NCBI RefSeq assembly: GCF_000155615.1
Contig: NZ_DS989915.1
Span: 210,756 to 274,755 of the forward strand
Reading direction: 5' to 3'
DNA from: Alcanivorax sp. DG881
GTDB lineage: Bacteria; Pseudomonadota; Gammaproteobacteria; Pseudomonadales; Alcanivoracaceae
Length of the DNA stretch: 64,000 nucleotides
The translations under genes and the position numbers were made by a program. The stretch's first letter is position 1; each line of letters starts with the position of its first letter. Below, in pieces: positions 57,887-64,000 of the stretch. Below the pieces are notes generated by a model. That model made no database searches, was not told where the DNA came from, and saw only the letters and a program-made list of their open reading frames with translations.

Positions 57887-59032
57887 ATGAAAGCTGATCA
57901 AGGTCTTTGTCTCGGTGTGCTGGTCAACCCTTATGCCGGCCTGGGTGGCAGCGTTGCGCTGAAAGGCAGCGACGGGGTGCAAACCCGTGAGGAAGCCCTG
58001 CGTCGCGGTGCCACGCCCCAGGCGCCAGGCCGGATGAGCCGGGCACTCAAGGCGCTGTCAGCCGTCAGTAATGTGTCCGTTGTGACCTGGGGCGGTGAAA
58101 TGGGCGAGAACAGTTGCCGGGCAGCCAAGGTGCCTTGCACGGTGATTGGTGAGTCGCCCATGCCGAGCAGCCCGGATGACACCCGTGCCGCTGCTGCCGC
58201 ACTGAAAGCGGCCGGGGCTGAACTGATTCTGTTTGCCGGTGGCGATGGCACCGCCCGGGATCTGGTGGATGCCATTGGCCTGGGCACCCCGGTGCTGGGC
58301 GTGCCGGCGGGCTGCAAGATGCATTCTGCCGTGTATGCGGTGAATCCCGAGGCGGCGGGAAGTCTGCTGGCGGAGCTGGCCGGTGGGGGGCTGGTGGCGC
58401 TGGAGAGTGCTGAGGTGCGGGACATCGACGAAGCCGCGTTCCGCGAGGGCGTGGTCAAGGCCCGTCACTATGGAGAGCTGCAAGTACCGGCAGAAGCCCG
58501 TTATCTGCAGCAGGTGAAATGCGGCGGCCGGGAAGTGGAAGACCTGGTGATTACCGAAGTGGCGGCCTGGGTGGCAGACAGTCTGGAAGACGACACCTGG
58601 TACCTGATGGGATCCGGCTCCACAGTGGCTGTGGTGATGGAGCAGCTGGGGCTGGAGAATACGCTGCTGGGCGTGGATTTGGTCCGCAATGGCGAGGTGG
58701 TCGCGGCGGATCTGGGGGCCAGGCAGTTACTGGCGCACATTGGCGATGCGCCGGCCAAAGCCGTAATCACCGTGATTGGCGGACAGGGGCATCTGTTTGG
58801 CCGTGGCAACCAGCAATTCAGCCCAGAGCTGATTCGCCGCCTGGGCAAAGAAAATATCCAGATACTGGCTACGCGAACCAAACTGGAAACGCTGGAAGGG
58901 CGACCGTTGCTGGTGGACAGTGGCGATGCGGCGCTGGACAAGCAGTTGTGCGGGTTATGGCCGGTGGCGACCGGGTATGAGGATCAGATTCTTTACCGCG
59001 TGGGGACGAATGCGTCTTTAATTGAGAGTTGA
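57887..59032 (+). CDS. ATP-NAD kinase-like (AcoX/PA1572-type) protein
   Basis: A 381-aa protein from ATG 57887 (MKADQGLCLGVLVNPYAGLG). The frame is open to 57839, which would add 16 poorly conserved residues. FAGGDGTARDLVDAIG is the GGDGT nucleotide-binding motif of NAD and diacylglycerol kinases, and GVPAGCKMHSAVYAVNP follows. It is distinct from housekeeping NadK in length and C-terminus. NAD phosphorylation is likely but unproven. The last codons lie in a repeat shared with 59175-59192. Confidence 0.82.
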   Translation: MKADQGLCLGVLVNPYAGLGGSVALKGSDGVQTREEALRRGATPQAPGRMSRALKALSAVSNVSVVTWGGEMGENSCRAAKVPCTVIGESPMPSSPDDTRAAAAALKAAGAELILFAGGDGTARDLVDAIGLGTPVLGVPAGCKMHSAVYAVNPEAAGSLLAELAGGGLVALESAEVRDIDEAAFREGVVKARHYGELQVPAEARYLQQVKCGGREVEDLVITEVAAWVADSLEDDTWYLMGSGSTVAVVMEQLGLENTLLGVDLVRNGEVVAADLGARQLLAHIGDAPAKAVITVIGGQGHLFGRGNQQFSPELIRRLGKENIQILATRTKLETLEGRPLLVDSGDAALDKQLCGLWPVATGYEDQILYRVGTNASLIES

Positions 59033-59038
59033 TAGTGG
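59021..59038 (+). repeat. Left copy of inverted intergenic repeat
   Basis: ATTGAG-AGTTGATAGTGG matches the reverse complement of 59175-59192 at 16 of 18 positions. It overlaps the stop codon of the kinase-like gene. Further AGTGGACAGTTGATAA units follow to 59060. Confidence 0.6.
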
Positions 59039-59092
59039 TTTGAGAGTGGACAGTTGATAACTCGCGCTTGAACGTTGATTGGTCCTGAAATT

Positions 59093-59130
59093 AAAGAGGC
59101 CGCACCCATGGCCATGGGTGCGGCCTCTTT
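59093..59130. terminator. Bidirectional terminator, 38-bp perfect palindrome
   Basis: AAAGAGGCCGCACCCATGG (59093-59111) is followed immediately by its exact reverse complement (59112-59130). It ends plus-strand transcription of the kinase-like gene and minus-strand transcription of htpX. A- and T-rich flanks are short. Confidence 0.85.
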
Positions 59131-59174
59131 GCGTTTAGTGGATAACCTCGTTGGTTCGCGCAGTTGTCAACGGT

Positions 59175-59192
59175 CCACTATCAACTGCCAAT
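59175..59192 (-). repeat. Right copy of inverted intergenic repeat
   Basis: CCACTATCAACT (59175-59186) is the exact inverse of 59027-59038. Together they bracket the terminator almost concentrically. Confidence 0.6.
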
Positions 59193-59200
59193 TTTACCTC

Positions 59201-60097
59201 TCACCCATGGCGCTTTTCTTGCAGCGCCGCGATGCGGTCATCCAGCGGCGGGTGCGAAGAGAATAGGGCTTTCAAACCTTGCTTCACGCCAGAGTTGATG
59301 CCGAAAGCCACCAGGGTATCCGGCATCTGGTTGGGGACCTTCGACTCCGCTTTCAGCCGTTGCAGGGCAGAAATCATGTCGCGTCGGTCAGCCAGTTGAG
59401 CGCCGGCCACATCGGCCCGGTATTCCCGGAAGCGGGAGAACTTCATCACGATGGTGCTGGCGGCAATGCCGAAGATAATTTCTGCCACGATCACCACGAT
59501 GTAGTAACCGAAGCCCAGGCCGCCGCCACCGTCACGACGCAGGAAGCTGTCGATCACATAGCCCACCACGCGGGCGGCAAAAATCACAAAGGTGTTCACC
59601 ACGCCCTGGATCAGGCTGAGGGTCACCATGTCGCCGTTGGCCACGTGGCCAATTTCATGGGCCAGCACCGCGCGGACTTCCTCGGGGCGAAAACGGCTTA
59701 GCAGCCCCTGGGAAACCGCCACCAGCGCATCATTCTTGTTCCAGCCGGTGGCGAAGGCATTGGATTGCTGAGCCGGAAAAATACCCACTTCAGGCATCTT
59801 GATGCCCGCCTTGTCGGACAGCTCTTTCACCGTATCCAGCAGCCAGCGCTCCGCCTGGTTGCCGGGCTCCTTGATGATCTGCACCTTGGCGGACCATTTG
59901 GCCATGGGCTTGGATATCAGCAGTGAAATCAGTGAGCCGGCAAAGCCGAACACCGCACTGAAAATCAGCAGGCTGGTCAGGTCCAGGCCACCGCCGCTCT
60001 GGGCGAAATAGCTGTTAACGCCAAGCAGGCTAAGGGTAATGCTGGCGACCACAATAACCGCCAGGTTGGTAAGCAGATAAAGCGCGATGCGCATCAT
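59201..60097 (-). CDS. htpX: Protease HtpX
   Basis: Inner-membrane zinc metalloprotease of family M48 for quality control of membrane proteins. The 298-aa protein has two N-terminal membrane segments, HEIGH at 147-151, further hydrophobic segments (about 155-215) and the third-ligand region [12 protein letters not shown]. Heat-shock or Cpx-type control is common in relatives, but no site was identified here. Confidence 0.96.
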   Translation of the reverse strand: MMRIALYLLTNLAVIVVASITLSLLGVNSYFAQSGGGLDLTSLLIFSAVFGFAGSLISLLISKPMAKWSAKVQIIKEPGNQAERWLLDTVKELSDKAGIKMPEVGIFPAQQSNAFATGWNKNDALVAVSQGLLSRFRPEEVRAVLAHEIGHVANGDMVTLSLIQGVVNTFVIFAARVVGYVIDSFLRRDGGGGLGFGYYIVVIVAEIIFGIAASTIVMKFSRFREYRADVAGAQLADRRDMISALQRLKAESKVPNQMPDTLVAFGINSGVKQGLKALFSSHPPLDDRIAALQEKRHG

Positions 60098-60167
60098 CGT
60101 GGGGACTCTCCATCAGGTAGGTAATTATTTATTTGGGGGCGGGGCGCAGAGGGTTCAAGGCTTGGGC

Positions 60168-60173
60168 TATAAT
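60168..60173 (+). promoter_or_regulatory. Consensus -10 element upstream of the methyltransferase gene
   Basis: A perfect TATAAT without a good -35 hexamer at 16-18 bp. The start point would fall near 60180. Confidence 0.4.
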
Positions 60174-60253
60174 CTGCCTTTACCCGCTGAATGGAAGCCC
60201 CCTGTGCTTTCCGGCAGCATGCTGTGTCCACCTTTGCGCCTGTATTGATCCCT

Positions 60254-61210
60254 ATGCTCTCGTCTCCGTTATCAGACCTTCTTGCCCCGTATCTGGTTCC
60301 ACCGTCCCAGCCAAAACATCGCCTTTTTCATGGTCGTGGCAAAACCGTGCCCTCTCTGGAATGGCTCACCGTAGACCGCTTCCCCCCGGTGTTGGTCGCC
60401 ACGCTATTCCGCCCCCAGGAGCAAGCGGTGCTGGCAGAACTGGAAGCCTGCCTTACCGAGGCGCTGGCAGGTTTGGGATGTCAGACATTGGTGTTCCAGC
60501 ATCGGTACGATGCCAAGGCTGAGAACCAGGTGATATGTGGTGAGCTACCGGACAGGCCGGTCGCCACAGAGCAGGGGCTGGATTACAAACTGGATTTCCA
60601 GCGCGGCCAGAACCTGGGCTTCTTTGCCGACATGGCGGAGGGGCGTAGCTGGCTGCGTGAACGGGCCGAGGGTTGCAAGGTACTCAACCTGTTCAGTTTC
60701 ACCTGCAGTTTTTCCGTGGCGGCGTTGGCGGGAGGGGCACGCTCTGTGGTGAACATTGATCTGTCCGATGCCGCCTTGACCCTGGGCAAGCAGAACCACG
60801 CCTTGAATGGCTATCAGGATGCCCGGGTCCACTACTTGCCCCACAACATTTTCAGAAGCTGGAAAAAGCTGCATAGCCTGGGGCGCTACGACATTATCGT
60901 GGTGGATCCACCCAGTGCCCAGAAAGGCAGCTTTATGGCGGAGAAGGACTACCCGAAAATGCTGCGTAAACTGCATAAGTTATTGGCACCGGAGGCCGAT
61001 CTGCTGATCTGCCTCAATGCGCCCTGGCTGGATTACGCCTGGCTGGAGCAATGTGTGGCGGATAACTTGCCGGGGGCGGAGCTGCAAGCCTGCTTGCCTG
61101 GCGCCAGTGGTTTTGACGAAGCGGGAGAGCCCGCGCTGAAAACGCTCCATTACCGTTACCAGCGGCCCGCGATACTGGATGTGTCTGCGGATGGGGGACA
61201 GAGTACGTAG
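60254..61210 (+). CDS. Class I SAM-dependent methyltransferase, RlmI/RlmK-like
   Basis: Probable RNA methyltransferase. The Rossmann motif VLNLFSFTCSFSVAALAGGA, NIDLSDAALTLGKQNHALNG and the catalytic-loop IIVVDPPSAQKGSF resemble the 23S rRNA m5C enzyme RlmI and its relatives. ATG 60254 gives 318 aa starting MLSSPLSDLLAPYL. The frame is open to an ATG at 60191, which would add 21 residues. No PUA domain is visible, so this is not a plain RlmI. Confidence 0.82.
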   Translation: MLSSPLSDLLAPYLVPPSQPKHRLFHGRGKTVPSLEWLTVDRFPPVLVATLFRPQEQAVLAELEACLTEALAGLGCQTLVFQHRYDAKAENQVICGELPDRPVATEQGLDYKLDFQRGQNLGFFADMAEGRSWLRERAEGCKVLNLFSFTCSFSVAALAGGARSVVNIDLSDAALTLGKQNHALNGYQDARVHYLPHNIFRSWKKLHSLGRYDIIVVDPPSAQKGSFMAEKDYPKMLRKLHKLLAPEADLLICLNAPWLDYAWLEQCVADNLPGAELQACLPGASGFDEAGEPALKTLHYRYQRPAILDVSADGGQST

Positions 61211-61285
61211 CAAGGCCTGTAGGGATATGCTATCTGTGTAATGGCCTGTGAACCGGGTGATACTTTATGGATGAAGGAGAGCGAC

Positions 61286-61549
61286 ATGAAGCAGATTTTT
61301 CTTGTGGTGATGGTGGGTGCGTCTCTGGGCCTGTCTCCATTGAGCCTTGCCGATGAAAGGCCGCCAGAGGGTGCCAAACCCATTTCCGAATTGGCCAAAA
61401 TGATTGAAGAGCAGGGGTATTCCCCGATTACCGAGATTTCCTTTGATCGGGGTCAGCTGGAGGTCGAGGCGTACAAAGGCACCAACAAGCGTGAGCTCAA
61501 GGTAGATCCCAAGAGCGGCAAGATCCTCTCTGATCGCCGGGATGATTAG
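61286..61549 (+). CDS. Small secreted PepSY-domain protein
   Basis: An 87-aa precursor behind a strong ribosome site (AAGGAGAGCGAC). The signal peptide MKQIFLVVMVGASLGLSPLS is followed by one PepSY-type unit (ISELAKMIEEQGYSPITEIS, then ELKVDPKSGKIL). Such proteins are often linked to two-component systems or protease inhibition; no partner is adjacent here. An ATG at 61241 would disrupt the signal peptide. Confidence 0.85.
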   Translation: MKQIFLVVMVGASLGLSPLSLADERPPEGAKPISELAKMIEEQGYSPITEISFDRGQLEVEAYKGTNKRELKVDPKSGKILSDRRDD

Positions 61550-61638
61550 CGCCGTCGACGGCAGGGACTGAACCCCCTCGTTGAGAGACCATGAGCACCA
61601 ACGCTCCGCTTCACTGAAGCCCGCTAAATGTCCCGACA

Positions 61639-61669
61639 GCAAAAGGCCCACATGGTGTGGGCCTTTTGC
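61639..61669. terminator. Bidirectional terminator between PepSY and hypothetical genes
   Basis: GCAAAAGGCCCACA (61639-61652) pairs perfectly with TGTGGGCCTTTTGC (61656-61669) around TGG. It serves the convergent genes on both sides. Confidence 0.88.
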
Positions 61670-61701
61670 GTTGGTGCGCGGTGATTTAAAGGTGGCGCGG
61701 T

Positions 61702-62181
61702 TTATTTGGCGCCGATCGGGGCGAACTCATCCTTGTCCACCGGCTGCGGATTGCGCGACAGCAGGTAGCGCACCAGCGCCGTAGTGCGAGCTGAATCCTG
61801 GGCACGTATCGCCTGAATCAGTTGTTCGGCAACCGTGGCTTTTTCCAGCTGCACTGTGGCGGGAAGTTGCGGATCGGTTTCTTCAAAGCGTAGATCGCTG
61901 AGGGCGGTGAGCAGCACAAAGGCGCGGTTGCTCAAGACGGCTTGTTCCAGACCTTCCTGAAAAATGGTGGCCTGGTAACGCAGGTAGCCTTCTTCGGCGA
62001 GCCACAGCATGGCACCCAGGCAGCTCATGTGGCGAGTGCTGTGCAAGCCCACATCATCCACCTCGGTGGGGCCGATAATATCTTCCACGTACAAGGCACC
62101 CGGGCGAGGGAAACTCATGTAGCACTGCATCAGAATGCGGGCCACATCGTGGGTGAAATCATCGATATGCAGGTGGGACAT
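61702..62181 (-). CDS. Conserved hypothetical protein
   Basis: A 159-aa cytoplasmic protein without signal or membrane segments. The N-terminal block MSHLHIDDFTHDVARIL and the CLGAMLWLAEEGYLRY segment look like a family conserved in Pseudomonas and relatives, but I do not know a function. It is probably mostly helical. It stands alone between two converging or spaced genes. Confidence 0.8.
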   Translation of the reverse strand: MSHLHIDDFTHDVARILMQCYMSFPRPGALYVEDIIGPTEVDDVGLHSTRHMSCLGAMLWLAEEGYLRYQATIFQEGLEQAVLSNRAFVLLTALSDLRFEETDPQLPATVQLEKATVAEQLIQAIRAQDSARTTALVRYLLSRNPQPVDKDEFAPIGAK

Positions 62182-62220
62182 GGGCTTACCTAACAGACGT
62201 CATTGTATTGTTCTTTTTGG

Positions 62221-62245
62221 GCGTCAGACGCTCAGCGTCTGACGC
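62221..62245. repeat. REP-like palindrome downstream of alaA
   Basis: GCGTCAGACGCT (62221-62232) and AGCGTCTGACGC (62234-62245) are perfect inverted arms around a single C. Neither strand has an adjacent T-run, so it is a hairpin rather than a canonical terminator. Confidence 0.6.
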
Positions 62246-62254
62246 AGTCATACG

Positions 62255-63484
62255 TTACTTCTTGCGTGCCCGGTCAAGATAACGGGCAATCCGGCCGATG
62301 GAATCTTCCAGGTCATCCGGGCGGGGCAGGAACACCACGCGGAAATGGTCCGGGTCGGGCCAGTTGAAGGCGGTGCCCTGAACGATCAGCACTTTTTCTT
62401 CGCGGAGCAGGTCCAGCGCAAAGGCTTCATCGTCTTCGAACGGGAAGACCTTCGGGTCCAGCTTTGGGAACAGGTACAACGCGGATTTGGGTTTCACGCA
62501 GCTAACGCCGGGAATCGAGTCGAGCATTTCCCAGGCCAGATCACGCTGGCGCCCCAGGCGGCCGGTGGGCAGCACCAGATCACCAATGCTCTGGTAGCCG
62601 CCCAGTGCCGTTTGGATGGCATGCTGGCTGGGCACATTGGCACACAGACGCATGCTGGCCAGCATATCCAGCCCTTCGATATAGCTTTCCGCCCGGTGTT
62701 TGGCGCCGGAAATAACCATCCAGCCGGCACGGAAACCGGCAGCACGGTAGTTCTTGGACAGGCCGTTAAAGGTGATGAACAGCAGATCATCGGCCATGGA
62801 GGCGATGGAGGTATGTTCTTCGCCGTCGTAGAGAATCTTGTCGTAGATTTCATCGGCGAACACGATCAGGTTGTTCTCGCGGGCGATCTGCAACAGCTCG
62901 CGCAACATGGCCGGCTCGTAATTGGCACCGGTGGGGTTGTTCGGGTTGATGATCACCAGTGCCTTGGTGTTCTTGTTCACCTTGGCGCGAATGTCTTCCA
63001 GAGACGGCTGCCAGTCCTGCTGTTCATCGCACAGGTAATGCACCGGGGTGCCACCGGATAACCGCACGGAGGCAGTCCATAGCGGGTAGTCAGGCGCGGG
63101 CAGCAGAACTTCATCGCCGCTGTTGAGCAGTGCCTGCATGGCCATGACAATCAGCTCGGACACCCCGTTGCCGATGATTACGTCATCCACGGTGACGCCT
63201 TCAATGCCCTTGGTCTGGGTGTATTGCATCACCGCCTTGCGGGCCGGGAACAGGCCCTTGGAATGGCAATACCCGGTAGAATCCGGCAGATTGGCGATCA
63301 CGTCCTGAAGCAGTTCTTCGGGGGCTTCGAAACCGAACGGGGCCGGGTTGCCGATATTCAGCTTGATTACCCGGTGGCCTTCGTCTTCCAGGCGGTGCGC
63401 TTCACGCAGCACGGGGCCGCGAATGTCGTAACATACGCCTTTGAGTTTGTCGGATTTGCTGACGTGGTATTGATCGCTTGTCAT
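62255..63484 (-). CDS. alaA: Alanine aminotransferase (glutamate-pyruvate), AlaA type
   Basis: Main alanine-forming transaminase, using PLP. The 409-aa protein has NPNNPTGANYEP at 181-192, Asp211 in FADEIYDKILYDG and the probable Schiff-base Lys244 in FNGLSKNYRAAGFRAGW. Length and N-terminus (SDKLKGVCYDIRGPVLREA) match E. coli AlaA (YfbQ). It is divergent from the glycosylase gene at 63593. Confidence 0.95.
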   Translation of the reverse strand: MTSDQYHVSKSDKLKGVCYDIRGPVLREAHRLEDEGHRVIKLNIGNPAPFGFEAPEELLQDVIANLPDSTGYCHSKGLFPARKAVMQYTQTKGIEGVTVDDVIIGNGVSELIVMAMQALLNSGDEVLLPAPDYPLWTASVRLSGGTPVHYLCDEQQDWQPSLEDIRAKVNKNTKALVIINPNNPTGANYEPAMLRELLQIARENNLIVFADEIYDKILYDGEEHTSIASMADDLLFITFNGLSKNYRAAGFRAGWMVISGAKHRAESYIEGLDMLASMRLCANVPSQHAIQTALGGYQSIGDLVLPTGRLGRQRDLAWEMLDSIPGVSCVKPKSALYLFPKLDPKVFPFEDDEAFALDLLREEKVLIVQGTAFNWPDPDHFRVVFLPRPDDLEDSIGRIARYLDRARKK

Positions 63485-63592
63485 GAAGTTCCCGCAGGTC
63501 GACTCGTAGAGGGCAGGGAAGTGATTCTACAATGCGTCCTTTTCACTGTATATCTGACGCCCGCATACAAAAGGCACAAACCGGAGTAGAGC

Positions 63593-64000
63593 GTGACCCC
63601 ATTCAAGGATTTACTGGCCCTGGCGGTGAACCGCAAAGGCTCACTGAAAGCGGTGCAGTCACAGCTGCCTGACGTCGCCGATGCACAAACTCTGCGTGGC
63701 CGTGACGATGCGTTTTATATGTCAGCGTTAACCCGCCGTATTTTTCGTGCCGGTTTGAAACATTCCCTGGTGGACAACAAGTGGCCGGCATTCGAGGAGG
63801 CCTTTTTCGGTTTCGACCCGGAGAAGCTGGTGCTGATGCCGGACTCCATGCTCGACGAGCGCATGCAGGACACCCGTTTGATTCGCCACTGGGGCAAGAT
63901 GAAAGCGATCCGCCATAACGCCCAGCTGGTGCTCGACCTGGCCGAAGAGTACGGCAGTGTGGGGAACTGGCTGGCGGACTGGCCGGCGGACGATACCGTG
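63593..64000 (+). CDS. DNA-3-methyladenine glycosylase I-like protein, truncated by window end
   Basis: The first 136 codons of a helix-hairpin-helix glycosylase of the Tag/AdiG type, which removes alkylated adenine from DNA. GTG 63593 follows CCGGAGTAGAGC. FYMSALTRRIFRAGLKHSLV, NKWPAFEEAFFGFDPEKLV and RLIRHWGKMKAIRHNAQLVL match the N-terminal half of this family. The active-site region lies beyond the window. Confidence 0.8.
   Translation, partial: MTPFKDLLALAVNRKGSLKAVQSQLPDVADAQTLRGRDDAFYMSALTRRIFRAGLKHSLVDNKWPAFEEAFFGFDPEKLVLMPDSMLDERMQDTRLIRHWGKMKAIRHNAQLVLDLAEEYGSVGNWLADWPADDTV

Noticed and set aside
62221-62245. alaA terminator
   Set aside because: Perfect hairpin, but no T-run on either strand next to it; recorded as a palindromic repeat instead.

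Overview
The window is a contiguous chromosomal segment from a moderately GC-rich gammaproteobacterium. Gene order follows the Pseudomonas/Oceanospirillales pattern: map-glnD-dapC divergent from rpsB-tsf-pyrH-frr-uppS-cdsA-dxr-rseP-bamA-skp-lpxD-fabZ-lpxA-lpxB-rnhB-dnaE-accA-tilS, then pyrG-kdsA-eno-ftsB-ispD-ispF-truD-pcm. The accessory genes (paired GMC alcohol oxidoreductases, an iron alcohol dehydrogenase, a PA1571/PA1572-like pair) make an Alcanivorax-like marine hydrocarbon degrader the best guess. That assignment is inference from family memory, not a database search.

Region 1 (1-31.8 kb) is core: nitrogen sensing and lysine synthesis on the minus strand, then a long plus-strand run for translation factors, isoprenoid carrier and phospholipid synthesis, outer-membrane assembly, lipid A, DNA replication, fatty-acid synthesis, tRNA-Ile lysidine synthesis, CTP, KDO and enolase. 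map carries a one-base insertion in a T-run. A 153-bp imperfect palindrome separates dnaE from accA, and a promoter plus strong terminator just upstream of pyrG outline a ~118-nt leader or small RNA.

Region 2 (31.8-38.2 kb) holds ftsB, ispD, ispF, truD, pcm, a PopT/DUF368 carrier-lipid translocase, nlpD and a cation diffusion facilitator. surE and rpoS, normally found in this neighbourhood in relatives, are absent here.

Region 3 (38.2-44.8 kb) looks like an alcohol-oxidation island: two tandem pairs, each a Tat-signal small subunit plus a GMC flavoprotein, then an iron-dependent alcohol dehydrogenase and a hotdog thioesterase. The second GMC protein lacks the usual catalytic His/Asn pair.

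Region 4 (44.8-55.6 kb) begins with an IS110-family element with a candidate bridge-RNA region. A minus-strand block of nine genes follows: a small coiled-coil periplasmic protein, three TPR envelope proteins (two lipoproteins), a small secreted protein, an ExbB/MotA-type channel protein, two ExbD-like proteins and a TonB-like protein with an AgmX-type C-terminus. It resembles a proton-driven trans-envelope machine and is the best candidate for an uncharacterised system.

Region 5 (55.6-64 kb) contains fructosamine kinase, pdxB, a 57-aa protein antisense to the pdxB end, an ATP-NAD kinase-like protein, htpX, an RNA-methyltransferase-like protein, a PepSY protein, a conserved hypothetical, alaA and a truncated 3-methyladenine glycosylase gene running off the end. 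Several bidirectional terminators and dispersed short repeats (GCGTG-TTGCGTG type) lie in the intergenic spaces. No tRNA, rRNA, CRISPR array or prophage was seen.
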